A stretch of 64,000 bases of DNA from Pseudoflavonifractor phocaeensis (GTDB lineage Bacteria > Bacillota > Clostridia > Oscillospirales > Oscillospiraceae), in assembly GCF_021531815.1 (NCBI RefSeq), contig NZ_JADYUM010000011.1, positions 1 through 64,000 of the forward strand, given 5' to 3'. A program made the position numbers and the translations under genes. Below, in pieces: positions 45,873 to 55,198 of this stretch; the stretch's first letter is position 1; each line of letters opens with the position of its first letter. Below the pieces are notes generated by a model. It was not told the DNA's origin. It made no database searches and was given only the letters and a program-made list of their open reading frames with translations.

Positions 45873-46723
45873 TATTGCTGCACCTCCTTGGAGCGGGTGG
45901 CACGGAGCTGGATGAGGGAGATGGCGATGACCAGGATACAGAAGATGACCGCCTTAGCCTGGCCGTAGCCCTTCCACTGGGGGCCGGAGCGGCCGTAGAA
46001 GGTCTGGTAGATGTTCAGGGCCAGCATCTCGGTCTTGTGGGCGGGATCGCCGTTGGTGAGGGCCAGGTTCTGGTCAAAGAGCTTGAAGCCGTTAGTCAGG
46101 CTCAAAAACAGGCAGATGGTGATGGAGGGCATCAGGTTGGGCAGCTTGATCCTCCAGAGGATCTGCCGCTCGTTGGCGCCGTCGATGCGGGCGGCCTCCA
46201 GGTAGTCCCCGGGGATGGCCTGGAGCCCCGCGATATAAATGATCATCATGTAACCGATCTGCTGCCAGCACATGAGGATGACCAGGCCGAGGAAGCCGTA
46301 GGGGGCGTGGAGGGACAGCAGGGGCTTGCCCAGCAGGGTCAGGACGCAGTTGAGCAGAATGTTCCAGATATAGCCCAGCACCACGCCGCCGATGAGGTTG
46401 GGCATGAAGAAGACAGACCGGAACAGGTTGGTGCCCTTGATCTCCCGGGTCAGGGCCAGGGCAATGGCCAGGGCCGCGATGTTGATGCACAGGGTGGACA
46501 CCACGGTGAACAGGGCGGTAAACCAGAAGGAGTGGAGGAAGTCCGCCTCCGTCAGGGCGTGGATATAGTTGCTCAGGCCGTTGAAGGTGGCCTTGTCGAT
46601 GGTGATGAACCGGCAGAAGGACAGGTAAAGGCCCTGGAGGAAGGGCCACACAAAGCCGATGAGAAACGCCGCCAGCGTGGGAAGGACGAACACCGGCCAA
46701 TATCGCTTGATCGCTTTTTCCAC
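45872..46723 (-). CDS. Carbohydrate ABC transporter permease (MalF type)
   Basis: 283 aa with six helices. The EAA loop is DYLEAARIDGANERQILWRIKLPNLMP. Without the large periplasmic loop of E. coli MalF, as usual in Firmicutes. It pairs with the MalG-type permease encoded next to it and with the lipoprotein upstream in the operon. Confidence 0.92.
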   Translation of the reverse strand: MEKAIKRYWPVFVLPTLAAFLIGFVWPFLQGLYLSFCRFITIDKATFNGLSNYIHALTEADFLHSFWFTALFTVVSTLCINIAALAIALALTREIKGTNLFRSVFFMPNLIGGVVLGYIWNILLNCVLTLLGKPLLSLHAPYGFLGLVILMCWQQIGYMMIIYIAGLQAIPGDYLEAARIDGANERQILWRIKLPNLMPSITICLFLSLTNGFKLFDQNLALTNGDPAHKTEMLALNIYQTFYGRSGPQWKGYGQAKAVIFCILVIAISLIQLRATRSKEVQQ

Positions 46724-46841
46724 AATATCACTTCCAAAACATAAATCACAGACTGGTACGGCGCCGTCCCATGCCGGACGGAGATGAAAAAACGGGGCGG
46801 GCGGTAAGGCCCACCCCGTTTTGATCCACGCGGCGTGAAAC

Positions 46842-48167
46842 TCAGCCGTTCAGCGCGGCGTACTCGCTGGCCCAGCCGTCCACAAACTTGGAGACCACGT
46901 CGTCCCAGCTGCCGGTACCGGCGGCGTAGGCGGTCAGGGCGTTGCCCAGCTCATTCTTCCAGTTCTCGGAAGGCATGGTGGGGAAGTTCCAGGACACGGG
47001 GATCTTGCCCTCGGCGGTATAAGCGGCGTCCTGCTTCACGAACAGGTTGGGGGAGTCCTGGGCGGCCTTGAAGGGGATGACGAAGCCCATGTCCTCGGCC
47101 ATGGCCTTGGTGCCCTTCTCAGAGGTGACGCACCAGTACATGAAGTCCAGGGTGGCCTGGATGTCCTCCTCCTTGGCGGAGTTGTTGACGCACCAGTAGT
47201 TCTCGGTGCCGGTGCACAGGCCCTGGTTGGCCTCGTCGCCCACGCCGATATAGATGGGGATCATCTGCAGGTCGTCATCGGAGAACTTGCCCTCGCCCAC
47301 CAGGTTGCCGTACTCCCAGGAACCGTTCTGGAAGAAGACGGCCTCGCCGGCCAGGAACTCGTTGCGAGAGTCGTCGCCGGTCTTGCCGGACAGAAGGGCG
47401 GGGTCGCAGGTGGAGTTGTTGATATACAGGTCAAAGATGTCCTTGTAGTTGTTCAGGTAGGTGCCCTTGATGGCGTCGGTGGTGCCGATGCCGTCGGCCT
47501 GATACTCAAAGTAGATGGGCAGGTTGGCCAGGTGGGTCTTGAAGCGCCAGTCGGAGGAGCCGTCCATACCGGCGGAGGAGAAGGCGGCGAAGCCCAGCTC
47601 GTCCTTGCGGGCGGTGATGTCCTCGGCCACCTTCTTCAGGTCGGCGAAGGACTGGATGTCATCCACGGAGTAACCGGCCTGGGCCAGCAGGGTCTTGTTG
47701 GCGATGATACCGTAGGACTCCACGACGTAGGCAATGCCCAGGGTGGCGTCGCCCTCCTTCAGGGCGAAGGCGTCGCTGGTCAGCTGGCCCAGCACATCGG
47801 AGCCGGTCAGATCCAGGCAGTAATCCTTCCAGTTGGCCAGACCCACGGGGCCGTTGACCTGGAACAGCGTGGGGGGATTGCTCTTGGCGATCTCGCTCAT
47901 CAGGTTCTGCTCATAGGTGCCGGAGGCGGCGGTGACCACGGTGACAGGCACACCGGTTTCCTCGGTGTAGGCCTTGGCCAGAGCCTGCCAGGCGTCGCCC
48001 TGCTCGGGCTTGAAGTTCAGATAGTAGACGGAGCCGGTGGCGGTGTTCCCGCCGTTGCCGGCGGAGGTTCCTGTGCTGCTGCCGGTGCTGCTCTTGCCGC
48101 CGCAGCCAGCCAGCAGAGACAGGGTCATGGCCGCCGCCAGTGCCAGGGCAAAGATCTTCTTGCTCAT
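46842..48167 (-). CDS. Extracellular solute-binding lipoprotein (CUT1 sugar importer)
   Basis: 441 aa. Signal peptide with lipobox SLLAGC (Cys22), a Ser/Thr/Gly-rich linker (about 24-45), then a cluster 1 solute-binding fold (YLNFKPEQGDAWQALAKAYTEETG at the start; GEAVFFQNGSWEYGNLVGEG central). With the linked regulator, malQ and glgP the ligand is probably a maltodextrin. First gene of the operon, with its own promoter and a double operator. Confidence 0.92.
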   Translation of the reverse strand: MSKKIFALALAAAMTLSLLAGCGGKSSTGSSTGTSAGNGGNTATGSVYYLNFKPEQGDAWQALAKAYTEETGVPVTVVTAASGTYEQNLMSEIAKSNPPTLFQVNGPVGLANWKDYCLDLTGSDVLGQLTSDAFALKEGDATLGIAYVVESYGIIANKTLLAQAGYSVDDIQSFADLKKVAEDITARKDELGFAAFSSAGMDGSSDWRFKTHLANLPIYFEYQADGIGTTDAIKGTYLNNYKDIFDLYINNSTCDPALLSGKTGDDSRNEFLAGEAVFFQNGSWEYGNLVGEGKFSDDDLQMIPIYIGVGDEANQGLCTGTENYWCVNNSAKEEDIQATLDFMYWCVTSEKGTKAMAEDMGFVIPFKAAQDSPNLFVKQDAAYTAEGKIPVSWNFPTMPSENWKNELGNALTAYAAGTGSWDDVVSKFVDGWASEYAALNG

Positions 48168-48493
48168 TCCAATGTTCCTCCTTAAAATCTTGCGGAATCT
48201 TTATTGGAAACGTTACTGGTAACGTTTCCATGCTCTACGTTCCTAATCATATCAGTCTGTCCGGCAAAATACAAGGATTTTTTGACGAATCCCAACAATT
48301 TTGGCGTATCGCCAAAATCTTTTCCTCCGTTTTGTACAATTTCTCCAGCGCGCTTCGCCGCTCCGCCCCCACCGGCCCGCAGATTTTCGTTGTCATTTTC
48401 TTCCCCATCCGCTATAATATAAAAAGAACATCCTCACAGGGGTCCGGGCTTCCCCCCGGACCCCGCGATACAGAAACTGCGGGAGGGATTTCC
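48168..48493. promoter_or_regulatory. Divergent regulatory region: ABC importer and cytidylate-kinase-like genes
   Basis: 326 bases, no gene. Minus strand: TTGTAT (48274-48269), 17 bases, TATGAT (48251-48246). Plus strand: TTGTCA (48390-48395), 17 bases, TATAAT (48413-48418). The operator for the importer lies at 48205-48230; a repeat ATTTTGGCG / CGCCAAAAT hairpin (48298-48318) lies in the middle. Confidence 0.78.
48205..48230 (-). promoter_or_regulatory. Double LacI-type operator of the sugar importer
   Basis: A 26-bp palindrome with perfect 12-bp arms TGGAAACGTTAC / GTAACGTTTCCA around TG. Each arm contains AACGTT, the LacI-type core, so it can be two adjacent half- or full sites. It lies 10-35 bases downstream of the predicted transcription start, blocking transcription when bound. 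Confidence 0.82.
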
Positions 48494-49123
48494 ATGCGCA
48501 ACTATGTGATCTCGATCAGCCGGGAATTCGGCAGCGGCGGCAGATTGATCGGCAAGCGGCTGGCCGCCCGTCTGGGCATCCCCTGCTATGACCGCTCCCT
48601 GATCCAGAAGACCTCGGAAAAAAGCGGCCTGTCCCCCGACTTCATCGCCCGGGCGGAGGAACGGGCCCGCAGCCGGTTCCATCTCTCCATCGCCCCCATC
48701 GGCATTGGCACCTCCGCCCTGGGCCACCAGGGCGTCCCCGTGAGCCACCAGGCATTCTTTGCCCAGGCCGACGTCATTCGGGAGTTGGCTGACGAGGGTC
48801 CCTGCGTCATCGTGGGCCGGTGCAGCGACTATGTGCTGGGCGAGCGGCCCGAGTGTCTGAAGGTCTTTATCCACGCCGACCTGCCCAGCCGGGTGGCGCG
48901 CTGCGTGGAGGAATACCACATCCCCTCCGAGGACATGGAACACCGTGTGATCCAGATGGACCGGGGCCGGGCCAACTACTATAACTACTATACCGGCCAC
49001 ACCTGGGGCGACATGCGCCGCTACGACCTGACCCTCAACTCCAGCACCACCGGTATCGACGGCGCGGTGGACCTGATCGTGGCCCTGGTCCAGGCCCGGA
49101 CCTCCCAGGACGCCAAGGTATAA
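48494..49123 (+). CDS. Cytidylate-kinase-like protein
   Basis: 209 aa. The P-loop-like start ISREFGSGGRLIGKRLA, then CYDRSLI, then VIVGRCSDYVL, and the lid-like DMEHRVIQMDRGRANYYNYYTG, are characteristic of the cytidylate kinase-like (AAA_26) group. These differ from Cmk (no CMP-specific domain) and their substrate is generally not known. ATG at 48494 after GGGAGGG, with a good promoter about 80 bases upstream. The next gene follows after 33 bases. Confidence 0.8.
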   Translation: MRNYVISISREFGSGGRLIGKRLAARLGIPCYDRSLIQKTSEKSGLSPDFIARAEERARSRFHLSIAPIGIGTSALGHQGVPVSHQAFFAQADVIRELADEGPCVIVGRCSDYVLGERPECLKVFIHADLPSRVARCVEEYHIPSEDMEHRVIQMDRGRANYYNYYTGHTWGDMRRYDLTLNSSTTGIDGAVDLIVALVQARTSQDAKV

Positions 49124-49156
49124 CACCCGGCTAGTATGTCCGGAAAAGGAGTTCTT

Positions 49157-49825
49157 ATGTCTGACCTGATCCTTCCCCGCATCCAGGTTTCCGGCGACGC
49201 CGGACGTATGGAAAACTATGAGGCGGCCGTCCGCTGCGCGGGCGGCCTGCCTGTCTGCGGATACGCTCCCGCTCCCGACCTGTCCTGCGCCGGTCTTCTG
49301 CTGTGCGGCGGCGGCGACATGGAGCCCGCCTGTTACGGGCAGGAGAGCCGGGGCTCCCAGCCCCCGGATCCGGTGCGTGACCGGGCGGAGCTGGCCCTGT
49401 TCGACGCCTTTCTCCGGGCCGGGAAGCCCATTCTGGGCATCTGCCGGGGGATGCAGGTCATCAACGTGGCCCTGGGCGGCTCCCTGATCCAGGACCTGCC
49501 CCCGGAGAGCAGGCCCTTCCACGGCGGCGCGGACCACGACCTGGTCCACCCCATCCGGTCCTCGGAGCGCTCCTTCCTCCGCCAGCTCTACGGCCCCGTT
49601 TTCCCGGTGAACAGCTCCCACCACCAGGCAGTAGACCGGCTGGGCCGGGGACTGGAGGCCATCGCCTGGGCGGAGATCGGCTTCCCCGAAGCCATCATCC
49701 ACCGGAGCCTGCCCATTTTCGCCGTCCAGTTCCACCCGGAGCGGATGTCCTTCGGTCACCGCCGGGAGGACACTGTGGACGGCGCTCCCCTGTTTCACCG
49801 CTTTTTGGTCCTCTGCCGGGACTGA
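49157..49825 (+). CDS. Class I glutamine amidotransferase-like hydrolase (PuuD/gamma-glutamyl hydrolase type)
   Basis: 222 aa. Glutaminase-fold triad: nucleophile Cys in ILGICRGMQVINVALGG, and His/Glu in VQFHPE. The GGGDMEP and HDLVH blocks match the Peptidase C26 group, which splits gamma-glutamyl bonds such as gamma-glutamyl-GABA. The substrate here is unknown. ATG at 49157 after AAAAGGAG is preferred to the upstream ATG at 49136. Confidence 0.85.
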   Translation: MSDLILPRIQVSGDAGRMENYEAAVRCAGGLPVCGYAPAPDLSCAGLLLCGGGDMEPACYGQESRGSQPPDPVRDRAELALFDAFLRAGKPILGICRGMQVINVALGGSLIQDLPPESRPFHGGADHDLVHPIRSSERSFLRQLYGPVFPVNSSHHQAVDRLGRGLEAIAWAEIGFPEAIIHRSLPIFAVQFHPERMSFGHRREDTVDGAPLFHRFLVLCRD

Positions 49826-49881
49826 GGGTTCCCGTTCCAATGATAACAGCGGGCTCTCAAGCCCAGGAGGTTTTCCTTGCC

Positions 49882-51201
49882 ATGCTCTTCCACTCCCTTC
49901 ACCGTCCCCTGGCTCTTTCCCTGGTCCTGCTGCTCTGTCTGGCTCCCCAGACCGCTTCTGCCGCCGCCCGGAAGGACCAGGTGACCGCCGTCTCCGCCCC
50001 CTCCCCCTACTCCCAAGAGCGGGATCCCTCCTCCGCCTACCGCTCCGCCGCCCAGCGGCTGAGCGCCCTTGGCTATGACGCCGGTCAGATCCGGACCCTG
50101 TGGGGACGGCTGGGCCCCGGGCTGAACAGCGGCGCCCTATCTGCCCAAGCCCTGGAGCTGCTGTTTCTGCCCAACTGTGACCCGGATCTTCTGGACCGTT
50201 ATCTGTCCTGTGCCCAGGCCTTTCCCGAGCTGACGGCGGAGCAGGTGGTCCTGACCGTCAACATGGGGCTGGACCAGCCCTTTTACACCCAGGTCCGGGC
50301 GGTCCCCGACCCGGGCAGTACCGCCGTCCTGGTGAACAAATACCACTCCCTGCCCAGTGATTATGTGCCGGAGCTGGAGGCTTTGGGCGCCTCCTATGGC
50401 GTGGGCTCCCTGACCCCCGAGGCCGCCGCCGCCTTCCGCCGCATGGCGGATGACGCCCGGCTGGAGGGAATCGTCCTGCACAGCGTCTCCGCTTACCGCT
50501 CTTATGGCACCCAGGACCGGCTCTACCGCGGCTACCTCTCCCAGGACAGCCAGTCCCGGGTGTACACCTACTCCGCCCGGCCGGGCTTCTCCGAGCACCA
50601 GACCGGTCTGGCCCTGGACATCAACACCGCCCGGATCAGCGCCCATTTTGAAACCACGGCGCAGTTTGCCTGGCTCCAGGCCAACTGCACCCGGTATGGC
50701 TTTATTCTCCGCTACCCCGAGGGCCGGGAGGCTGTCACCGGCTACCGGTTTGAGCCCTGGCACTACCGGTACGTGGGCACGGAAACCGCCCAGGCCTGCG
50801 CCGGCCAGGGGCTGACCTATGAGGAGTATCTGGCCTCCCTCCCCATTCCCGGAAGCTATCAGGTCCCCTCCCTGTTCTGGAAGGGCGAGCGGCTGGAGCT
50901 GGGCGGGGATACCATTCTGCTGGAGGGGATCTCCTATGTCTCCCCCCAGCGCCTCGCCTCCGTCATAGGCTGGTCCGCCGAGTTCCGAAGCGGCCGGCTG
51001 GTCCTGTCCGGGGACGGACGCCAGCTGGTCCTCTCCCCGGGCCGCAGCTGCCAGTTGGATGGCCGGGCCCGCCGGCTCTCCTCTCCCGCCCTGCAGCTGG
51101 ATGACAGGCTGTACCTCTCCCTGGATGACCTGTGCGCCCTCCTTCCCCTCGAGCTGGTCCCCGGAGAAGCCGGTCTGGAGCTGCGGTCCGCCGCGCTTTG
51201 A
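49882..51201 (+). CDS. Secreted VanY-type D,D-carboxypeptidase with C-terminal copper-amine-oxidase-like domain
   Basis: 439 aa. Signal peptide (about 1-28, ending TASA). Residues about 35-140 are a helical domain of unknown type. The VanY domain (about 145-310) has the zinc motifs SEHQTGLALDI and EPWHYRYVG. The last 110 residues fit a copper-amine-oxidase N-terminal-like domain (FWKGERLELGG, ISYVSPQRLASVIGW, DRLYLSLDDLCALL), common in Clostridia envelope proteins. It trims terminal D-Ala in peptidoglycan. ATG at 49882 is chosen over 49840 because AGGAGG lies between them and precedes a proper signal sequence. Confidence 0.87.
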   Translation: MLFHSLHRPLALSLVLLLCLAPQTASAAARKDQVTAVSAPSPYSQERDPSSAYRSAAQRLSALGYDAGQIRTLWGRLGPGLNSGALSAQALELLFLPNCDPDLLDRYLSCAQAFPELTAEQVVLTVNMGLDQPFYTQVRAVPDPGSTAVLVNKYHSLPSDYVPELEALGASYGVGSLTPEAAAAFRRMADDARLEGIVLHSVSAYRSYGTQDRLYRGYLSQDSQSRVYTYSARPGFSEHQTGLALDINTARISAHFETTAQFAWLQANCTRYGFILRYPEGREAVTGYRFEPWHYRYVGTETAQACAGQGLTYEEYLASLPIPGSYQVPSLFWKGERLELGGDTILLEGISYVSPQRLASVIGWSAEFRSGRLVLSGDGRQLVLSPGRSCQLDGRARRLSSPALQLDDRLYLSLDDLCALLPLELVPGEAGLELRSAAL

Positions 51202-51221
51202 CCCGTCCCGCTTTTCATCAA

Positions 51222-51258
51222 AAACAGAGCCCTCCGGAACATTCCGGAGGGCTCTTCA
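51222..51258. terminator. Bidirectional terminator
   Basis: GAGCCCTCCGGAA / TTCCGGAGGGCTC with a 2-nt turn, T-rich on both sides, between convergent VanY and SLH genes. Confidence 0.85.
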
Positions 51259-51259
51259 T

Positions 51260-53134
51260 TTATTTCTCCCGGGCCACGATCACCCGGATCCGTCCGCCGT
51301 CGGCGTCCGTCTTGTCGTACCAGCCGGTGAGGGCATAGCCGCCATCCCGCACCCGGGACAGGGAGGACAGGTAGTAGTCCCCGTTCCGCAGCTCATAGAC
51401 CGCCGCCCGGTCGGAAAGGGTGTAGCTTCTGCTTCCCGCCAAAAACCGGTTTCCGCTGACCTCTCCGGTTTTGGCGCAGTTCAGGGGCAGCAGCCCCTCC
51501 GGAACCTGGAGGGTCCCCTTCAGGCGGATGGGCCCCGGCTCCACGGGGTAGCGAGTGGAAGTCTGGGAGATCAGGACGGACTCTCCTCCCACATCCAGCT
51601 CATAGGTGTAGGAGGCGAACTCCCCCTCCCCCACCTGGTCCAGGGAGGTGAGGACGCCGTACTGGTACACGTCCCCGGTGACGTCGTTCAGCACCATCCG
51701 GTCGATCTCTCCGCTGCTGTTTTTGGAGTAGTACCGCACCATGGAGCCGGACAGGCTGAGTCCCGCCAGACGGCTGGGGTAGACCCGGACGCCCCGGCTG
51801 CCGCTCACGTCCAGGATCTCTACGCTCTCCGCAAAGCTCTCGCTCCCCACCTTGGTCCCGGCCCCGTTGACCTTACCGGCCAGGGAGGATGTGGGCAGGC
51901 TTTTCAGCGCCGTCTTGCCCTCGCCGGACAGGGTGACCTGGACCAGATTTCCCTCCCGCTGGCCGGAAGGGGCCTCATAGCGGTAGGTCTTCCCGTCGGT
52001 ACACAGGACCACAGCGGTCCGGGCGGTGTAGCTCCCGCCCCGCCCGTCGGAATAGGAGGCGGTCTCCACCGCGGTGACCACACCCACCTGGCCCGCCGGG
52101 GAGGCAGGGCCCGAGGTTTCCCCTCCCGACACAGCGGCCACGGCGCCATTCCGGCCCAGAAGCAGCGTGACGGTGTCCCCCAGGCCGTACTGCCCCAGGT
52201 CGGACAGGGCGTAGGCCGCCGATGCCGTCTCAATGGGGCAGGTCCGCCCCGCCACCGTCACGGAGGAGGGGGCGGAGGAGGAGGGTTCCAGGGCCTGGAT
52301 GGCCCCGGTGACCCGGTCCCGGTACACCCACAGGGTGTTCAGTCCCCGGTTCCAATAGACCACGTCCCCCTCCCGGATGTCAGCGGCGCCGGCCGTTTTG
52401 CCCTCCAGCCGCACCCCGGCTCCCTGGACGGCAAAGGGAATGGAGTCCTGCCAGCTCCCCCGGGCCACCACCGGGCCCTCCATTGACTGGTTGATCAGGG
52501 CCACCAGGTCCAGCTCCCCAGCGGCGTTCAGGGAGTGGCCCAGCGTCTCCAGATAGGGCCGTCCCTCTTTGGTATCCGCGGTCATCAGGTTATAAAACAG
52601 GTACATGGCGTCCCGGCGGGTCAGCGGACTGTTCGCCCCGGCGGCGGTCACTCCCCGGTCCAGCTTCAGGCTCCGGTACAGGGCCAGCTGTCCCGTGGGA
52701 TAGGCCCCCGAGAAGTCGGCGGGGCCATATCCCAGCAGCCGCAGGACGATGGCCGTCCCTTCCGCCAGGACGATGGGGCTGTTGGGGCGGAAGGTGCCAT
52801 CCGAGTAGCCCGAGACAAGCCCGGCGGCCACCCCCGCCTCCACATAGCCCGAGGCCCAGTGGCCCCGGGGCACGTCGGGGTAGGGGGAGACAGCGGCCTG
52901 GCCGACCTGGTCGCCCGCCGGGGTGGCCTTTACGGCCATGGTGACGAACTCCGCCCGGGTCACCGGGCCGGACAGGTTCATCTCCCCCCGGGCGTCTCCC
53001 ACCATGATCCCCAGGGCGCTGACCACCTGGGCGGCCTCCTCCTCGGAGACCGGAGCCGCGGCCACGGCGGGGAGGGCCAGGGCCAGGACCAGACAGGCCG
53101 CGGACAAGGCGGCAGTGAAACGGTGTTTTTTCAT
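51260..53134 (-). CDS. SLH-domain surface protein
   Basis: 624 aa with a signal peptide (1 to about 27, ending AVAA). Two to three S-layer homology repeats occupy about 30-205 (LSGPVTRAEFVTMAVKA, DVPRGHWASGYVEAGVAAGLVSGYSDGTFRP, then a third). The remaining 400 residues are beta-rich, with repeated short domains and no known catalytic motif. SLH repeats bind pyruvylated wall polymers. It follows a MacB-type efflux operon by 69 bases and may be read with it, but no functional link is visible. Confidence 0.87.
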   Translation of the reverse strand: MKKHRFTAALSAACLVLALALPAVAAAPVSEEEAAQVVSALGIMVGDARGEMNLSGPVTRAEFVTMAVKATPAGDQVGQAAVSPYPDVPRGHWASGYVEAGVAAGLVSGYSDGTFRPNSPIVLAEGTAIVLRLLGYGPADFSGAYPTGQLALYRSLKLDRGVTAAGANSPLTRRDAMYLFYNLMTADTKEGRPYLETLGHSLNAAGELDLVALINQSMEGPVVARGSWQDSIPFAVQGAGVRLEGKTAGAADIREGDVVYWNRGLNTLWVYRDRVTGAIQALEPSSSAPSSVTVAGRTCPIETASAAYALSDLGQYGLGDTVTLLLGRNGAVAAVSGGETSGPASPAGQVGVVTAVETASYSDGRGGSYTARTAVVLCTDGKTYRYEAPSGQREGNLVQVTLSGEGKTALKSLPTSSLAGKVNGAGTKVGSESFAESVEILDVSGSRGVRVYPSRLAGLSLSGSMVRYYSKNSSGEIDRMVLNDVTGDVYQYGVLTSLDQVGEGEFASYTYELDVGGESVLISQTSTRYPVEPGPIRLKGTLQVPEGLLPLNCAKTGEVSGNRFLAGSRSYTLSDRAAVYELRNGDYYLSSLSRVRDGGYALTGWYDKTDADGGRIRVIVAREK

Positions 53135-53203
53135 CCTGAAAACTCCTTTATCTCATGATAAACCGTAGAGCGCGGTTCTTCCCCCGCGTCCGCCCGCCCG
53201 TGC

Positions 53204-54469
53204 TCAGTCATACCGCAGGGCGTCGATGGGGTTGAGCTTGGCGGCCTTATTGGCGGGCAGGTAGCCGAACAGGACGCCGATGCCCACGGAGACGCCGAAG
53301 CTCACCAGAACGGCGCTGAGGGTGGGGGTGGCGTTGAAGGTGATGCCGCTGGCCCCCAGCTGCTCCACCAGCATGCCCCCCAGCAGGGACCCGATGCCCG
53401 TGGCCACCAGACAGCCGAAGGCGATGCCCAGCAGGCCGCCGATGGCCGAGGTGGTGCCCGCCTCAATGATGAACTGGCGGCGGATGTCCCGGCGCTTGGC
53501 CCCCAGGGACTTCCGGATGCCGATCTCCCGGGTGCGCTCGGTGACCGACACCAGCATGATGTTCATAATGCCGATGCCCCCCACCAACAGGGAGATGGCG
53601 GCGATAGCCACCAGCACTGTCATGGCCACCCCCATCATGGCGTTGATGGTGGCCACCTGCTCCGCCATAGTCTCAATGTAGAACAGATTGTTGCCGTTTT
53701 CATCGTACCGCATATCCGTCTGGTAAAAGTCCAGAAGCATGACCGTCAGCAGCTCCTTGGCCCGGGCGGCGGTGTCCCGGGAGGTGCTGGTGATCTGATA
53801 GAGGGTGACGTTCCGGTCCCGGTTGAGCTCCAGGGCATTTTCGTAGGGGATGTAGATCCTGTCGTCGCCGCCGCCCTCCTCCATGAGGCTGTCCCTCCGG
53901 GCCAGAACGCCCACCACCGTGTAGGGGATGCCGCCGATCCGCAGGGTCTTGCCCAGGGCATCGCCGCCGAAGGCCTCCTGCTCCAGGTACGCCCCGATGA
54001 CGCACACCTTTCCCCGCTGGGCCACGTCCACATAGCGGATGTAGCGCCCCTTCGCCAGACGGTCTCCGTCCAGGGTGCCCCCCAGCTCTGCGCTGTACAT
54101 GGCCTCGCTGACCCCGAAGACGCCGGTTTTTTCAAATTTTTCCTCCCCCGCCCGCACGCCGCCGGCGCAGTTCACCCAGGGGGTTACGCCGGAGAAGACT
54201 TCGGGATATTTCGCGGTAAATTCATACATGTGCTCCGGATCAAAGGCCATGGTGGTGCCGTCCCCCCGGCCCCAAACATAGGCGTAGATCTGGTTGACCC
54301 CCACCTTCTCCACCTGCTGCTCCACCATGCCGGTGAGGCCGTTGCCCAGGGAGATGATGATGATGACCGCCCCCACGCCGATGACGATGCCCAGCATGGT
54401 GAGGAAGGAGCGCATTTTGCTGGTCTGGAGGGACTTTAACGCCAGCTTGAAGGACTGGGTCACGTTCAT
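53204..54469 (-). CDS. MacB-type ABC transporter permease
   Basis: 421 aa. N-terminal helix (SKMRSFLTMLGIVIGVGAVI), the MacB extracytoplasmic domain (about 45-275), and three C-terminal helices with the TERTREIGIRKSLGAKRRDIRRQF coupling region. This mechanotransmission-type family exports antimicrobial peptides, lipoproteins or toxins. Its ATG overlaps the ATPase stop by four bases (ATGA). Confidence 0.92.
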   Translation of the reverse strand: MNVTQSFKLALKSLQTSKMRSFLTMLGIVIGVGAVIIIISLGNGLTGMVEQQVEKVGVNQIYAYVWGRGDGTTMAFDPEHMYEFTAKYPEVFSGVTPWVNCAGGVRAGEEKFEKTGVFGVSEAMYSAELGGTLDGDRLAKGRYIRYVDVAQRGKVCVIGAYLEQEAFGGDALGKTLRIGGIPYTVVGVLARRDSLMEEGGGDDRIYIPYENALELNRDRNVTLYQITSTSRDTAARAKELLTVMLLDFYQTDMRYDENGNNLFYIETMAEQVATINAMMGVAMTVLVAIAAISLLVGGIGIMNIMLVSVTERTREIGIRKSLGAKRRDIRRQFIIEAGTTSAIGGLLGIAFGCLVATGIGSLLGGMLVEQLGASGITFNATPTLSAVLVSFGVSVGIGVLFGYLPANKAAKLNPIDALRYD

Positions 54470-55194
54470 GCCTCCCCCTCCTCTCCCGGCTGGACCACCG
54501 CCCGGGGGTCGCGGGCATCTCCGTCGTAGATGATCTTCCCGTCCTGGAGGCGGACGATCCGGTCCGCCTTCACGGCGATGGAGTTGTCATGGGTAATGAG
54601 GACCACCGTGTCCCCCTCCCGGTTCAATTGTTTCAAAAAGCCCAGCACCTCCCGGCCCGTCCGGGAGTCCAGGGCGCCGGTGGGCTCGTCGGCCAGGATG
54701 ACCGAGGGCTCCCCCGCCAGAGCCCGGGCGATGGACACCCGCTGCTGCTGGCCGCCGGAGAGCTGGGAGGGCAGATGCTTTCCTTTGTCGGCCAGCCCCA
54801 CCCGCTCCAGGGACCGGACGGCCCGCGCCCGCCGCTCCTCCGCCGGGACCCCGCCGTAGAGCAGGGGCAGCTCCACGTTTTCCAGCACCGTCAGCTTGGG
54901 GATCAGGTTGTACTGCTGAAAGATGAAGCCCAACATCTTGTTGCGGATCTCCGCCTGCTGGTCGTCGTCCATGGTGGACACGTCCACGCCCCCCAGATGA
55001 TAGCTGCCCGCTGTGGGCACGTCCAGACAGCCGATGATGTTCATGGCGGTGGACTTTCCGCTGCCGGACTGGCCCACGATGGCCACAAACTCTCCCCGAT
55101 CGATGGTGAGGCTCACCCCGTCCAGGGCGTGGACGGCCTCCTCCCCCATGGGATAGATCTTGTAAACATCTTTTAATTCAATGAGGTGGCCCAT
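54466..55194 (-). CDS. MacB/LolD-type ABC transporter ATPase
   Basis: 242 aa. Walker A GQSGSGKST, signature LSGGQQQRVSIARAL, Walker B VILADEPTGALD, H-loop ITHDNS. It energises the adjacent MacB-type permease. Four bases after the membrane-fusion gene. Confidence 0.95.
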   Translation of the reverse strand: MGHLIELKDVYKIYPMGEEAVHALDGVSLTIDRGEFVAIVGQSGSGKSTAMNIIGCLDVPTAGSYHLGGVDVSTMDDDQQAEIRNKMLGFIFQQYNLIPKLTVLENVELPLLYGGVPAEERRARAVRSLERVGLADKGKHLPSQLSGGQQQRVSIARALAGEPSVILADEPTGALDSRTGREVLGFLKQLNREGDTVVLITHDNSIAVKADRIVRLQDGKIIYDGDARDPRAVVQPGEEGEA

Positions 55195-55198
55195 GTTC

